64,000 nucleotides of DNA from contig ONPU01000003.1 in assembly GCA_900319795.1 (NCBI GenBank), forward strand, positions 99,924-163,923, given 5' to 3'. Origin of the DNA: an uncultured Eubacteriales bacterium. GTDB taxonomy: Bacteria; Bacillota; Clostridia; Lachnospirales; Lachnospiraceae. The notes under the pieces are model-generated. The model was not told the origin of the DNA, made no database searches, and saw nothing but the letters and a program-made list of their open reading frames with translations. The translations under genes were made by a program, and so were the position numbers. Positions 10,468 through 23,267 of this stretch are shown here, piece after piece. Numbering within the stretch: position 1 is the first letter of the stretch; each line of letters starts with the position of its first letter.

Positions 10468-11159
10468 TTGGATATTAGAGAGGAAACAATCCACAGAACT
10501 CCTCAATATGAATATGGCAGAGCATAGCAGTTCCCGACGAGAAGGCCTTTTTTCCGGAAGGGTATGAAGCTACCCGCAGTGATCAGAGCAATCACAATTA
10601 TAGAATAAAAAAGGTATATCAGCTGGCTTATCATATTGAGTACCATGCCACATCATAATATGAATGGGTCTGTGAGGAATAAGGAGATTCTGAGACCGGC
10701 GTGAAACTTTCAGATTTATGATGACCCCTCGATGATCATGAAAAGTACAGCCGCATTCCTGAACATTACTGAATCTCATGGAGAGCAAAAACAGTATATA
10801 GGTTGCGAGCCCAGGCCGAATGAGTGACATTGAACAATTGATATTAAATTTCTAAATGCTCTTATACAGCGATCTCATACTACACTGGACCGGAGGATCA
10901 ATAGAACAGCTAAAGATCAATGAATCGACAGGACAGAGGAACAAGTTCGAAGTTTTACAATTGATTTAAGCGATTCATCTGTTGGAACAGTCTATTATTC
11001 AGTTTATCTTTCAAGTATGGAGATCCGGGAACAGATTTGAAGTTCCGATTGCATGAAGTAAGAGATGAGCCGGGAATAAAAACAAAAATTTATATAGATC
11101 TTATAAAACCCGAAAAAACGGATTTGCGGATCAAAAGGAATCCTAACCAATCCAACTAG
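10468..11159 (+). pseudogene. Probable decayed AT-rich gene, several frames and stops
   Basis: A ribosome-site-like AAAAAGGAGGG at 10450-10459 precedes TTG at 10468, but that frame stops after 19 codons. Protein-like stretches then occur in different frames: one near 10527-10655 containing AVPDEKAFFPEGYEATRSDQ, followed in the same frame after stops by YEWVCEE and KYSRIPEHY; then SFTIDLSDSSVGTVYYSVYL near 10940-11010; finally GDPGTDLKFRLHEVRDEPG running to a stop at 11157-11159. Base composition is clearly more AT-rich than the neighbours. I infer a horizontally acquired gene, perhaps for an exported beta-rich protein, ruined by frameshifts and stops. No family is identified. It could alternatively be non-coding sequence with chance open stretches. 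Confidence 0.45.
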
Positions 11160-11273
11160 ATTAATGCTTACGAGGTATTATAATTGAATAAAGAAGAATT
11201 CTGAGCGGCCGTTGCATTTTCAGTAAAGAAGAAGATGTGACGGCCGCTTTCGTTATATATCTCAGAAACGGTG

Positions 11274-11301
11274 TTGCGGTCGCCGGGCCAGGTGCTATAC
11301 T
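11274..11301 (+). promoter_or_regulatory. Predicted promoter of the pseudouridine synthase gene
   Basis: TTGCGG (11274-11279), a 16-base spacer, and TATACT (11296-11301) with an upstream TG at the extended -10 position. The gene starts 50 bases downstream. A 9-bp inverted pair, 11204-11212 with 11240-11248, lies just upstream. Confidence 0.6.
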
Positions 11302-11350
11302 TGGAATACAGTTTGTTCAACGGCGAATTAAGAAGCGGACAGAGCGGAAG

Positions 11351-12022
11351 ATGAATGAAGATTTCAAAAACAGAATCGTATACGAAGACCGGCATCTGAT
11401 TGTCGTCAACAAGCCTGCAGGGCTTGCTGTGGAAACAGCCCGTGTGACGGAACCGGACCTTCAAAGCCACCTTAAGGCTTATCTTGCGGAAGGCGGGAGT
11501 GAGAACTCCGGCCTTTTCATGGTTCATAGACTGGATCAGCCCGTCGAGGGTCTGGTTGCTTTTGCCCTGACGAAAAAAGCGGCGGCGTCCCTTACAGAGC
11601 AGCTGAATAACGGGGGCATGAGAAAGATTTACACAGCCCTCGTTTCAGGCGGGATCCCTGCGGAAGAGGGGGAACTCGTGGATTATCTTTTGAGGGATCC
11701 CGGAAAGCGGATGGCTCTGGTTGTCCCGAAAGACAGGAAAGGCGCGAAAAAGGCAGTCCTCAGATACCGGAAGGCGGGAGAAGGGATTCTTGAGATCGAA
11801 TTGGAAACCGGCCGTTTTCATCAGATCCGCGCCCAGCTGGCACATGCCGGAATGCCTGTAAAAGGGGATGTGAAATATGGCGGCGGGGATGCCGCGGATT
11901 CCCGGTTCCAAAGGGGAAGAATCGCGCTTTGCGCCAGCGCGCTGGCATTTAAGCATCCTGCAAGCGGGAAAGAGCTTGTTTTTGAGATCCGGCCTTCATT
12001 TACGGAAAACTCATTTGGGTAA
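11351..12022 (+). CDS. RluA-family RNA pseudouridine synthase
   Basis: A 223-residue enzyme with the RluA signature HRLDQPVEGLV, in which the Asp is the catalytic nucleophile, and the later KxYxALVxG and GRFHQIRAQLAHAG motifs of the core. It isomerises uridine to pseudouridine in rRNA or tRNA. It lacks an N-terminal S4 domain, so it resembles the short RluA/YhcT-like subgroup; the target base is unknown. I place the start at ATG 11351 because the conserved fold begins right there; the open frame extends upstream into the promoter. The ribosome site is weak (GCGGAAG). Confidence 0.85.
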   Translation: MNEDFKNRIVYEDRHLIVVNKPAGLAVETARVTEPDLQSHLKAYLAEGGSENSGLFMVHRLDQPVEGLVAFALTKKAAASLTEQLNNGGMRKIYTALVSGGIPAEEGELVDYLLRDPGKRMALVVPKDRKGAKKAVLRYRKAGEGILEIELETGRFHQIRAQLAHAGMPVKGDVKYGGGDAADSRFQRGRIALCASALAFKHPASGKELVFEIRPSFTENSFG

Positions 12023-12044
12023 AAAGATCGAAGCAAGAAACCAA

Positions 12045-12100
12045 TAAGATTCAAGAATCTTACGGAGAAAGTAGCATTTTTGACTTTTGTATGGTAAACT
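12045..12100 (+). promoter_or_regulatory. Palindrome and extended -10 box ahead of the V-ATPase operon
   Basis: Arms 12045-12052 and 12055-12062 form an 18-bp palindrome with no T run after it, so an operator is as likely as a terminator. TGGTAAACT at 12092-12100 fits an extended -10; no convincing -35 is visible. The first ATPase gene begins at 12164 behind GGAGGGG. Confidence 0.45.
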
Positions 12101-12163
12101 GTGCTCTGTGTGAGAATTTAACAGGCCCTGAACCTGATGATGAAGACATAGGAGGGGACACAA

Positions 12164-12472
12164 ATGATTGAAGATAGCATCAAGGCTGTCAAGGAGGCGG
12201 AAGCAAAAGCAGCTGAGCTGATCGCGGATGCTTCGAAAAAAGCCGTGGATATCGAAAAGGCGGCGGAGAAGGAAGCGGAGGAGCTGAAGGAGAAAGCGAA
12301 GGCTTCTGATGCTGAAAAAGCCGGCGATTCTCTGAAGAAAGCGGAAGCGGAGGCGGAAAAGCTTCTTGAAAATGCTGACGCGGAGGCGGAAAAAGAAGCG
12401 GAGGAGCTGAAGAAACAGGCGCTTTCGAAGATGGATCAGGCTGCTTCTGCCGTGATCGACAAGCTTCTTTAA
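12164..12472 (+). CDS. V/A-type ATPase peripheral stalk subunit (AhaH / NtpF-like)
   Basis: A 102-residue, almost wholly Ala/Glu/Lys protein with heptad-like spacing, predicted to be one long helix. That, plus its place as the first gene before subunit I, fits the peripheral-stalk H/G subunit, which pairs with subunit E as a right-handed coiled coil and holds the catalytic head against rotation. Sequence identity in this family is low, so the call rests mainly on composition and context. The start follows a strong ribosome site and the stop is 40 bases before ntpI. Confidence 0.8.
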   Translation: MIEDSIKAVKEAEAKAAELIADASKKAVDIEKAAEKEAEELKEKAKASDAEKAGDSLKKAEAEAEKLLENADAEAEKEAEELKKQALSKMDQAASAVIDKLL

Positions 12473-12512
12473 GAGGGAGTAATCCTGTTCATTATTACGT
12501 GGAGGCACATGC

Positions 12513-15007
<2,495 letters not shown>

Positions 15008-15033
15008 TTTGAACGAGTAGAAGGAGCACTTTA

Positions 15034-15627
15034 ATGGCAGGGATTGATCAGATTACAAAAGAAATCCTTGACGAGGCGTCCAGGAAGGCGGAAAAGCTGA
15101 TTTCCGATGCCACAGCAAAAGCAGACGGCATCAAGGCGAAGGCTCAGGAAGAAGCGGATGCTCTATCCGCTAAATCCGCGGCCAAAGCGGAAGAGGAATC
15201 GAAGGCGATTCTTCTCCGCGCGGAATCACAGGCCGGTCTCCGCAGGAGACAGACCCTACTTTCGGCCCGTCAGGACATCATTTCGGACGTGATCGAAGCG
15301 GCGAAGAAGAAGCTTACCGAACAGTCGGACGCGGAGTACTTCGCGATGATCGCGAAACTGCTGGAAAAAAATACGGCAGAAGGGGAAGGCGTTCTCTCAT
15401 TTTCCGCAAAGGATCTGAAGCGTCTGCCCTCGGATTTCGCGAGCAAAGCTTCGGAGATTGCCGCGAAGAACAACGGCAAAATTAAGATCGCCGATGAAGC
15501 GGCCGATATTGAAGACGGCTTCATCTTAAGTTATGGCGGAATCGAGGAAAACTGTACACTGAAGGCGCTTTTCTCGGAGAAAGAAGACGAACTCCGGGAT
15601 TGTGTGCATTCGGTATTGTGGCAGTAA
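15034..15627 (+). CDS. ntpE: V-type ATP synthase subunit E (peripheral stalk)
   Basis: A 197-residue protein with a long Ala/Lys/Glu-rich helix over about residues 1-90 and a compact C-terminal domain, the standard layout of subunit E. The N-terminal helix should wrap with the H-like subunit from the start of the operon, and the C-terminal domain sits on the catalytic head. Position between K and C matches the gene order known from Firmicutes ntp operons. ATG at 15034 follows AAGGAGC. Confidence 0.92.
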   Translation: MAGIDQITKEILDEASRKAEKLISDATAKADGIKAKAQEEADALSAKSAAKAEEESKAILLRAESQAGLRRRQTLLSARQDIISDVIEAAKKKLTEQSDAEYFAMIAKLLEKNTAEGEGVLSFSAKDLKRLPSDFASKASEIAAKNNGKIKIADEAADIEDGFILSYGGIEENCTLKALFSEKEDELRDCVHSVLWQ

Positions 15628-15640
15628 AAGGAGCGGATGA

Positions 15641-16612
15641 ATGGGTGATCTGGATTATGTATATGCGGTCGCGCGCATTCGGGTGAAAGAAAAATCACTC
15701 TTAAGCGACGCGGATATGTCGCAGATGGCGGGACTGAAAGACGTGAAGTCCGTCATCGGCTACCTGACAGACCGCGGGTGGGGAGACACCGGCACGGGAA
15801 ATGATCCGGAAGCGATCCTGAAAGCGGAAGAGGAGAAAACTCTTGCCGTGATGAAGGAGCTGAAGGTGGATTCCGATGTGTTCGATCTTTTATCTCTCCC
15901 GAATCTTTATCACAATCTGAAGACGGGAATTAAGGAAATCTGTACATCCGAAAACAATGCAGATGCTTTTTTCGCGCATGAAAAATACGGACGCGACGCG
16001 ATCTTGAAGATTCTTTCGGAGAAGAATTACAAGGCACTTCCCGAGCATATGCGGGCGGCGGCTGAAAAAGCCTATGACATCATGCTGAAGACCGGCGACG
16101 GTCAGATGTGTGACGTGATCGTCGACCGCGCCTGCCTTATGGCCATGATCGAAGCCGGAAAGAAATCCAAACATAAACTGCTTCGGGAATACGCGGAATC
16201 GACGGTCGCAGTGGCGGATATCCGCGTGGCAGCCCGCGCGGCCAAAACCGGAAAGAACCTGTACTTCCTTACGGAAGCGCTTTCTCCGTGCGCGTCTTTT
16301 GATGTGAAAAGACTGGCAAGAGCCGCCTCCGAAGGCGAAGAGCCTTTGATGAACTACCTGACTTCTCAGGGATTCGGAGACGCTGCGGAAGCATTGAAAG
16401 ATTCTCCGTCCGCATTTGAAAGATGGTGCGACAACCGCCTGATTCAGACAATCCGGCCCGAAAAGAGAAACGCGTTTTCTCTGGGCCCCGTGATCGCCTG
16501 GTATCTGGCAAGGCAAAACGAGATCCGCACGGCACGGATACTCCTGACCGCGAAAGCCAATGACTTTCCGGAGGAGGCAATCCGGGAAAGACTGAGGGAA
16601 ATGTATGTATAA
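15641..16612 (+). CDS. ntpC: V-type ATP synthase subunit C (central rotor socket)
   Basis: A 323-residue, mostly helical protein beginning GDLDYVYAVARIRVKE, typical of subunit C (homologous to yeast subunit d), which links the central shaft to the membrane rotor ring. It starts 13 bases after ntpE behind AAAAGGAG, and its last eight bases overlap ntpG, indicating coupled translation. No unusual feature is seen. Confidence 0.92.
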   Translation: MGDLDYVYAVARIRVKEKSLLSDADMSQMAGLKDVKSVIGYLTDRGWGDTGTGNDPEAILKAEEEKTLAVMKELKVDSDVFDLLSLPNLYHNLKTGIKEICTSENNADAFFAHEKYGRDAILKILSEKNYKALPEHMRAAAEKAYDIMLKTGDGQMCDVIVDRACLMAMIEAGKKSKHKLLREYAESTVAVADIRVAARAAKTGKNLYFLTEALSPCASFDVKRLARAASEGEEPLMNYLTSQGFGDAAEALKDSPSAFERWCDNRLIQTIRPEKRNAFSLGPVIAWYLARQNEIRTARILLTAKANDFPEEAIRERLREMYV

Positions 16613-16937
16613 GATCGCGGTGATGGGGGACTATGACAGCATCTACGGCTTTGCCTCCGTCGGCCTCACCACTTTTCCGGTGGAAGAGGAAACCAGCACG
16701 GAAGAGGCAGCCAGGCTTCTGCGTCAGACCGCGGAAAGCGGCTACGGGATCATCTATATGACGGAGCATCTTGCGGCCAGATTGGACAGAGAAGTGAAAA
16801 AATACGCCTCGCAGCTGATGCCTGCGATTATCCTGATTCCCGGAGTGCAGGGCAATACGGGAAAAGGCGTTGAACAGGTCCGAAAATCGGTAGAGCAGGC
16901 TGTCGGAAGCGATATCCTGTTCGGCGGCGAAGAGTAA
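16605..16937 (+). CDS. ntpG: V-type ATP synthase subunit F
   Basis: A 110-residue protein starting [20 protein letters not shown] and containing the [12 protein letters not shown] strand-helix unit, both hallmarks of the F subunit. It forms part of the central shaft with subunit D and influences ATPase activity. The overlap with ntpC and the 25-base gap to ntpA fit the operon. Confidence 0.93.
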   Translation: MYKIAVMGDYDSIYGFASVGLTTFPVEEETSTEEAARLLRQTAESGYGIIYMTEHLAARLDREVKKYASQLMPAIILIPGVQGNTGKGVEQVRKSVEQAVGSDILFGGEE

Positions 16938-16962
16938 GCGTAAGAAGGGAGCAAATTCGAAT

Positions 16963-18732
16963 ATGAGCACAGGTACGATATTGAAAGTGGCCGGACCTCT
17001 GGTTGTCGCGACAGGCATGCGTGACGCGAATATGTTTGACGTGGTCCGTGTCAGCTCCGAGCGTCTGATCGGTGAAATCATCGAAATGCACGGTGATCAG
17101 GCGTCTATTCAGGTCTATGAGGAAACACAGGGACTCGGACCGGGCGAACCGGTAGAATCCATGGAAGTTCCGCTTTCCGTAGAACTGGGACCGGGACTTA
17201 TGGGATCCATCTACGACGGAATTCAGCGTCCTCTGAACAAGATTATGGAGGCGACCGGAAGCAACCTTCTTTCACGAGGCGTGGAAGTGGCAGCTCTTGA
17301 CCGCGATAAGAAATGGGATTTCGTGGCAACTGCTTCCGTCGGCGAAGAAGTGGAAGCCGGGGATATTCTCGGTACCGTAAAAGAAACTCCGGTTGTGACT
17401 CAGAAAATCATGGTTCCCTACGGAATCAAGGGAACGATCAAGAGCATCACTTCCGGTACATTTACCGTGGAAGAGACGATTGCGGTCGTCGAGACGGAAA
17501 AGGGCGAAGAGAAGCTGACGCTTATGCAGAAATGGCCGGTCAGACGCGGCCGTCCGTATAAGGAAAAGCTTCCGCCGGACAGACCGCTTGTCACAGGACA
17601 GCGTGTTATCGACGCGTTCTTCCCCATCGCGAAGGGCGGCGTGGCCGCGATCCCCGGACCGTTCGGTTCCGGCAAGACCGTGACGCAGCATCAGCTCGCG
17701 AAGTGGGCGGAAGCGGATATCGTGGTCTATATCGGCTGCGGTGAACGCGGAAACGAGATGACCGACGTTCTGAACGAGTTCCCGGAACTGAAGGATCCGC
17801 GCACGGGTGAATCTCTGATGCAGAGAACCGTTCTGATCGCGAATACTTCGGATATGCCGGTTGCGGCCCGTGAAGCTTCGATCTATACCGGAATCACCAT
17901 GGCGGAATATTTCCGCGACATGGGATATTCCGTTGCTCTGATGGCTGACTCCACATCCCGCTGGGCGGAAGCTCTTCGTGAAATGTCCGGCCGTCTGGAG
18001 GAAATGCCCGGTGAAGAAGGATACCCGGCTTACTTAAGCTCGCGTCTCGCGCAGTTCTATGAAAGAGCCGGCCGTGTCATTTCACTCGGAAAAGAGGGAA
18101 GAGAAGGACAGCTTTCGGCGATCGGAGCCGTTTCGCCTCCTGGCGGTGACATTTCCGAACCGGTTTCCCAGGCTACTCTGCGTATCGTCAAGGTCTTCTG
18201 GGGACTGGATGCCGAACTGGCTTACCAGAGACATTTCCCGGCGATCAACTGGCTGACATCCTACAGCCTCTATACCGATGATCTCGGAAAATGGTTCGAC
18301 GAAGCGGTCGAAGGCAACTGGATGGAGACCAGACAGCGCTTAATGAGCCTTCTTCAGGACGAGGCTTCGTTAAATGAAATCGTCAAGATGGTCGGTATGG
18401 ACGCGCTTTCTCCGCAGGACCGCCTGAAGATGGAAGCAGCCCGTTCGATCCGTGAGGACTTCCTGCATCAGAACTCCTTCGACGAGATCGATACCTACAC
18501 ATCGTTAAAGAAGCAGTTCTATATGATGAAGCTGGTTTACGCGTTCTACGAAGGCGGCGTCAAAGCCCTGAAGGACGGCGGAACCATCAACAATATTGTC
18601 AATATGGCGACACGTGAGAGAATCGGCCGTTTCAAATACACGAAGGAAGACCAGATCGATTCCGAATATCAGACGATTACGGAAGAACTCAATAAGGAAT
18701 TCGCGGATGTTACGGCAAAGGAGGACCTGTAA
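16963..18732 (+). CDS. ntpA: V-type ATP synthase catalytic subunit A
   Basis: A 589-residue catalytic subunit. It shows the N-terminal barrel, the non-homologous insertion typical of V/A-type A subunits (about residues 110-190), the P-loop GPFGSGKT near residue 233, and the [11 protein letters not shown] segment carrying the catalytic Glu. It binds and hydrolyses or makes ATP in the hexameric head with subunit B. The stop is immediately followed by the ATG of ntpB, with no spacer. Confidence 0.97.
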   Translation: MSTGTILKVAGPLVVATGMRDANMFDVVRVSSERLIGEIIEMHGDQASIQVYEETQGLGPGEPVESMEVPLSVELGPGLMGSIYDGIQRPLNKIMEATGSNLLSRGVEVAALDRDKKWDFVATASVGEEVEAGDILGTVKETPVVTQKIMVPYGIKGTIKSITSGTFTVEETIAVVETEKGEEKLTLMQKWPVRRGRPYKEKLPPDRPLVTGQRVIDAFFPIAKGGVAAIPGPFGSGKTVTQHQLAKWAEADIVVYIGCGERGNEMTDVLNEFPELKDPRTGESLMQRTVLIANTSDMPVAAREASIYTGITMAEYFRDMGYSVALMADSTSRWAEALREMSGRLEEMPGEEGYPAYLSSRLAQFYERAGRVISLGKEGREGQLSAIGAVSPPGGDISEPVSQATLRIVKVFWGLDAELAYQRHFPAINWLTSYSLYTDDLGKWFDEAVEGNWMETRQRLMSLLQDEASLNEIVKMVGMDALSPQDRLKMEAARSIREDFLHQNSFDEIDTYTSLKKQFYMMKLVYAFYEGGVKALKDGGTINNIVNMATRERIGRFKYTKEDQIDSEYQTITEELNKEFADVTAKEDL

Positions 18733-20097
18733 ATGGCAAAGGAATATCGTACAATACAGGAAGTCGCCGGTCCGCTGATGCTTGTGGAAGGCGTGGAAAA
18801 CGTCACTTACAACGAGCTTGGCGAGATTGAGCTGGCAAACGGCGAAACCAGACGCTGCAAAGTACTGGAAATCAACGGCTCCAACGCTCTGGTTCAGCTT
18901 TTTGAAGCGTCGACCGGTATTAATCTTTCGAACAGCAAAGTCCGTTTCCTCGGACGCGCGATGGAACTGGGTGTATCCGAAGATATGCTCGGCCGCGTCT
19001 TTGACGGACTCGGCAGAACGATCGACGGCGGCCCGGAAATCCTTCCGGATGCCAGAATGGATATCAACGGCCTTCCGATGAATCCCGCGGCCAGAGCCTA
19101 TCCGTCTGAGTTCATTCAGACAGGCGTTTCCGCGATTGACGGCCTGAATACGCTGGTCCGCGGACAGAAGCTTCCGATTTTCTCCGCTTCCGGTCTGCCG
19201 CACGCGCAGCTGGCTGCGCAGATCGCCCGTCAGGCGAAGGTGCGCGGAACAGATGAGCAGTTCGCGGTTGTATTTGCCGCGATGGGCATTACATTTGAAG
19301 AAGCGAACTTCTTCCGTGAATCATTCAAGGAAACAGGCGCGATCGACAGAACCGTCCTGTTCATCAATCTGGCAAATGACCCGGCTGTCGAACGTATTTC
19401 CACACCGCGTATGGCGCTTACGGCAGCGGAATATCTCGCGTTCGAGAAGGATATGCACGTTCTCGTCATCCTGACGGATATTACGAACTACGCGGACGCG
19501 CTGCGTGAAGTTTCCGCGGCCCGTAAGGAAGTTCCGGGACGCCGCGGCTATCCGGGCTATATGTATACCGACCTTGCGACTCTTTATGAGAGAGCCGGAA
19601 GGCAGAGGGGCAAGAGCGGATCCATCACCATGATCCCGATCCTGACGATGCCCGAAGACGACAAGACGCATCCGATTCCCGACCTTACGGGATATATTAC
19701 GGAAGGACAGGTCATCCTGTCCCGCGAACTTTACAGAAAGGGCATCCAGCCGCCGATCGACGTACTTCCGTCCCTCAGCCGTCTGAAGGATAAGGGTATC
19801 GGCAAGGGCAAGACCCGTGAAGACCATGCCGCGACGATGAACCAGCTGTTCGCCGCCTATGCCCGAGGCAAAGAGGCGAAGGAACTGATGGTCATCCTCG
19901 GTGAAGCGGCTCTGACGGAAACGGACCTGATCTACGCGAAGTTCGCCGATGAATTTGAGACTCGTTATGTAAACCAGGGGTATAAGACGGACCGGAGCAT
20001 CGAAGAGACTCTGGAGATCGGCTGGGAACTGTTGAGGATCATGCCGCGTTCGGAACTGAAGAGAATTTCTGACGCGATGCTGGATACTTACTATTAA
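18733..20097 (+). CDS. ntpB: V-type ATP synthase subunit B
   Basis: A 454-residue non-catalytic head subunit. In place of a P-loop it has [20 protein letters not shown], as expected for B subunits, which supply an arginine to the active site of A. The segment [20 protein letters not shown] is also characteristic. It abuts ntpA and is followed 18 bases later by ntpD. Length and motifs are normal. Confidence 0.97.
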   Translation: MAKEYRTIQEVAGPLMLVEGVENVTYNELGEIELANGETRRCKVLEINGSNALVQLFEASTGINLSNSKVRFLGRAMELGVSEDMLGRVFDGLGRTIDGGPEILPDARMDINGLPMNPAARAYPSEFIQTGVSAIDGLNTLVRGQKLPIFSASGLPHAQLAAQIARQAKVRGTDEQFAVVFAAMGITFEEANFFRESFKETGAIDRTVLFINLANDPAVERISTPRMALTAAEYLAFEKDMHVLVILTDITNYADALREVSAARKEVPGRRGYPGYMYTDLATLYERAGRQRGKSGSITMIPILTMPEDDKTHPIPDLTGYITEGQVILSRELYRKGIQPPIDVLPSLSRLKDKGIGKGKTREDHAATMNQLFAAYARGKEAKELMVILGEAALTETDLIYAKFADEFETRYVNQGYKTDRSIEETLEIGWELLRIMPRSELKRISDAMLDTYY

Positions 20098-20115
20098 AGA
20101 AACGAGGATACTGAT

Positions 20116-20772
20116 ATGGCAGCAACTCAGGTAACTCCTACCAGAATGGAGCTGACCCGCCTGAAACGTAAGCTGGTAACGGCTGTGAAGGGTCATCGTC
20201 TTCTGAAGGACAAGCGCGACGAACTGATGCGTCAGTTCCTCGACCTCGTCCGGGAGGATATGGAGCTTCGGGTCAAGGTGGAAGAGGGCATCCGGAACGC
20301 GAACAGGAATTTCGTGCTCGCAAAGGCCGGAATGTCCGAAGAGACTTTGCGCGCTGCCCTTATGGCTCCGCGTCAGGAGGTCATTCTCAATCAGGATAAG
20401 AAAAATGTCATGAGTGTGGACATTCCCGTTTTCAATTATGAGACGAGAACAGCGGACGCGAATGATATCTACTCTTACGGTTTTGCATTTACTACGGGGG
20501 ACTTGGACGGCGCGGTCAAAAGTCTCGCGGATGTCTTCCCGGATATGCTGAAGCTGGCGGAAATCGAGAAATCCTGTCAGCTGATGGCGGCCGAGATCGA
20601 AAAGACAAGACGCCGCGTAAACGCGCTGGAGCACGTGATCATACCGGAAACACAGGAAGGCATCCGCTACATCACGATGAAGCTGGATGAAAATGAAAGA
20701 AGTACGCAGGTGAGACTGATGAAGGTCAAGGATATGATGCTTCAGGAGGCTCATAAGTACAAAAAAGGTTGA
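20116..20772 (+). CDS. ntpD: V-type ATP synthase subunit D (central shaft)
   Basis: A 218-residue protein beginning with the conserved VTPTRMELTRLKRKL helix and ending in a second long helix; these form the antiparallel coiled coil that rotates inside the A3B3 head. Its last four bases overlap the TTG start of the unknown exported protein that follows, which ties that gene to the operon. Confidence 0.95.
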   Translation: MAATQVTPTRMELTRLKRKLVTAVKGHRLLKDKRDELMRQFLDLVREDMELRVKVEEGIRNANRNFVLAKAGMSEETLRAALMAPRQEVILNQDKKNVMSVDIPVFNYETRTADANDIYSYGFAFTTGDLDGAVKSLADVFPDMLKLAEIEKSCQLMAAEIEKTRRRVNALEHVIIPETQEGIRYITMKLDENERSTQVRLMKVKDMMLQEAHKYKKG

Positions 20773-23267
20773 ATAAGGGAACAACATTGGGCGGCAGAAT
20801 ACTGAAAGGATTTTTGTTCATACTGGTTTTCATAGGTGGCGTCTGGTTTTTTTCGAGCCTTTCGCTGATGAACCGCCAACAGGCAATCAGCGCGTCGGAT
20901 CTTTCTGATCCGACGCTTCCTGTCATGTATATAGATGTGGGCGGAATCAAGGCGGACAGGATGTTCGGCTTCCGTATGGAAATGGACGCAAGAAACATGC
21001 GCAAATGTCTTGTGCCGGTTTCGACCAGAAGATCTGTCCGCATTTCCTATAAAGCCTATGAAAATACGGTCAAATCCGTCTCCTATGAGATCTCCGCTCC
21101 GGACACGGGCGAAATAGTGGAAAACGCGAAGATCGCCAATTTCCAGCCGGACGGGGACTATATGACCGGTGAGTTCGTTCTGTCCGAACCGATCCTGATG
21201 AACCGGGAATATCCGGTCCGCTTTACGATTCAGACGGAGAACGGGGATATTTACTATTACGCGCGCGTCATTCAGAGGTCGGATCCGATTACGGATAAAT
21301 ACGTCCAGTTTGTCTATGACTTCTATGAGGGCTGCATGAATTCCGCCGGGTCGGGAGACGTCAACACCTATCTCGAGACAGACGAGACGATCACGAACAA
21401 TTCCTATACCAATGTTAACATCAAATCGTCTCTTCGAATGGTCACCTGGGGAAGTCTGAATCCCCAGATCATGAGAAAAGCCGTTCCGACGATCTGTGAC
21501 ATGGCCGGCGAGACCTGCTCCCTGACCAATGAGTACCTGATCAGCGCCGAAGGAAATTACGGGCAGGAGATCTACCACGTTTCCGAATTCTATCGTCTGC
21601 GCTACTATAACGGCCGGATGATGCTGCTGAATTTCAACAGGAAGGCGCTTCAGGTCTTTAACCCGCTGTCTCCGGGAACCATTACCGCACCCGGCATCGG
21701 GCTTGGTATTTCGGAAAATAATGTACAGTACCTGTCAAATGCTACGTCCGACACAGTCGCCTTTGTACAGGACGGCTCTGTCTGGGAGTACTCCTCCGGT
21801 TCCAACCGCCTGTCGTCGGTCTTCTCCATGCGTTCAGTCGGAGACGGAACGGATGAGAGAGATGACAACAGCGATTACGGAGTGAAGCTGATCCGCATTT
21901 CCGAAGGCGGCGCGCTCGATTTCACGGTTTACGGTTATATGAGCCGGGGAGCGCACGAAGGATCGATGGGCGTGTCGGTATGCCACTACAATCCGGAGAG
22001 CGCGGTGGTGACGGAACGGGCATTTATACCGTATGACCGCTCCTTTATGCAGCTCGAAAAAGATATGGAGAAGCTGAACTATATCAGCACCTCCGGAAGA
22101 GCCTCGTTCTATCTGTGCGGTACGGTCTATGAAGTGGACTTAAGCGAACAGGTGTCCAGAGTGATCCTGACACAGATTCATCCGGACGCGTTTGCCTCTT
22201 CGGCAAGCATGTCCAGAATCGCGTGGATGGACGAGATGTTGCCTTACGGCTCCCACAGTATCACTGTGATGGATCTTGAGACCGGCTCGACCCGCCGTCT
22301 GCAGTCGGACAACGGTGCCTATATGAAGCTGATCGGCTTCCTCAATGACGACCTGATCTACGGCCTCGCGAATGAGGAGGATGTGGCGTATACCGTTTCC
22401 GGCCAGGTGATCTTCGCGATGAATACGCTCCGCATCGAAGACGCGGAAGGACAGGTTATGAAGGAATACAGCCCGCCGGGACTGTATGTCACGGACGTCG
22501 ATATGGAGCCGGGCCTCGCGAAGCTGACCAGAGTCCAGAAGGACGGGAACACTTACACGAGTGCGGAGGGCGACAATATCGTCAACAACCAGCAGACGGG
22601 TGAGGGAGAAGTGCAGGTTTCTCTGGGAAATAATTCCCGCCAGGGAACCGTAGTGACACTGAAGCTTCCGAGAACCATCGCCAATATCAACCCGTCCGTC
22701 AATACGTTCCGCATCCGGGTGATGGATTCGGAGGGAATCCATACCGACGAACAGGATCCGGCGGATGTCCCGCTTTACTATGTCTATACATCGGGAACAC
22801 TCGAGAAGATCCTGACGGATCCGGCCGAAGCGGTTCAGCTTGCCGATGAGCACGTGGGAATCGTACTGAACGACGAAGGCCAGTATATTTACGAACGCGG
22901 AAACAAGCAGACCAAAACCGAGCTCAATAACGCGGATATACCGGAAGCGTTCCTCAGCGGAGAGATCCGGGCGGATCAGCTCCAGAACATGTGCGACGAG
23001 AATATCAAAGTGCTTGATCTGAGCGGCTGTACACTGGACCAGGTTCTCTACCAGCTCTCTCAGGGCAGGGCCGTTGTCACGAGGCTCGGTGACGGAAGCG
23101 TGGCCGTAATCGTGGGCTATGACCGCTACAATACGCTTCAGTACAATTTTGAGACCGGCGAGCATTTCTATATGGGAATCAACGACAGCACGAACGCGAT
23201 GCTGGAGGGCGGCAACGTATTTGTCAGCTATATCGAATCCCGTGCTACGATTAAGGAAAATGAGTAG
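20769..23267 (+). CDS. Membrane-anchored exported protein, unknown; central beta region, C39-like C-terminus
   Basis: An 832-residue protein with one N-terminal hydrophobic span (about residues 11-30) and a long outward-facing remainder. The first 180 residues look beta-rich; the middle has repeated propeller-like strands, such as ITVMDLETGSTRRLQ. The end, DLSGCTLDQVLYQLSQGRAV followed by VAVIVGYD, resembles the C39-like peptidase fold, but the position usually held by the catalytic His is Val, so it is probably not a working protease. TTG at 20769 overlaps the ntpD stop; a second TTG at 20787, behind AAGGGA, is equally plausible. I recognise no named family over the whole length. Placement suggests coexpression with the V-ATPase. 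Confidence 0.8.
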   Translation: MNKGTTLGGRILKGFLFILVFIGGVWFFSSLSLMNRQQAISASDLSDPTLPVMYIDVGGIKADRMFGFRMEMDARNMRKCLVPVSTRRSVRISYKAYENTVKSVSYEISAPDTGEIVENAKIANFQPDGDYMTGEFVLSEPILMNREYPVRFTIQTENGDIYYYARVIQRSDPITDKYVQFVYDFYEGCMNSAGSGDVNTYLETDETITNNSYTNVNIKSSLRMVTWGSLNPQIMRKAVPTICDMAGETCSLTNEYLISAEGNYGQEIYHVSEFYRLRYYNGRMMLLNFNRKALQVFNPLSPGTITAPGIGLGISENNVQYLSNATSDTVAFVQDGSVWEYSSGSNRLSSVFSMRSVGDGTDERDDNSDYGVKLIRISEGGALDFTVYGYMSRGAHEGSMGVSVCHYNPESAVVTERAFIPYDRSFMQLEKDMEKLNYISTSGRASFYLCGTVYEVDLSEQVSRVILTQIHPDAFASSASMSRIAWMDEMLPYGSHSITVMDLETGSTRRLQSDNGAYMKLIGFLNDDLIYGLANEEDVAYTVSGQVIFAMNTLRIEDAEGQVMKEYSPPGLYVTDVDMEPGLAKLTRVQKDGNTYTSAEGDNIVNNQQTGEGEVQVSLGNNSRQGTVVTLKLPRTIANINPSVNTFRIRVMDSEGIHTDEQDPADVPLYYVYTSGTLEKILTDPAEAVQLADEHVGIVLNDEGQYIYERGNKQTKTELNNADIPEAFLSGEIRADQLQNMCDENIKVLDLSGCTLDQVLYQLSQGRAVVTRLGDGSVAVIVGYDRYNTLQYNFETGEHFYMGINDSTNAMLEGGNVFVSYIESRATIKENE

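Noticed and set aside
10257-10478. 73-codon open frame after the strong promoter at 10238
   Set aside because: It begins inside the -10 box, has no ribosome site and an unlikely polar composition.
11204-11248. Inverted pair AGCGGCCGT / ACGGCCGCT as a terminator
   Set aside because: The loop is 27 bases and no T run follows; kept only as a note under the next promoter.
19321-20787. Long open frame of 488 codons on the minus strand across ntpB and ntpD
   Set aside because: It is antisense to two firmly identified ATPase genes, has no ribosome site and a composition expected from the reverse of their codon bias.
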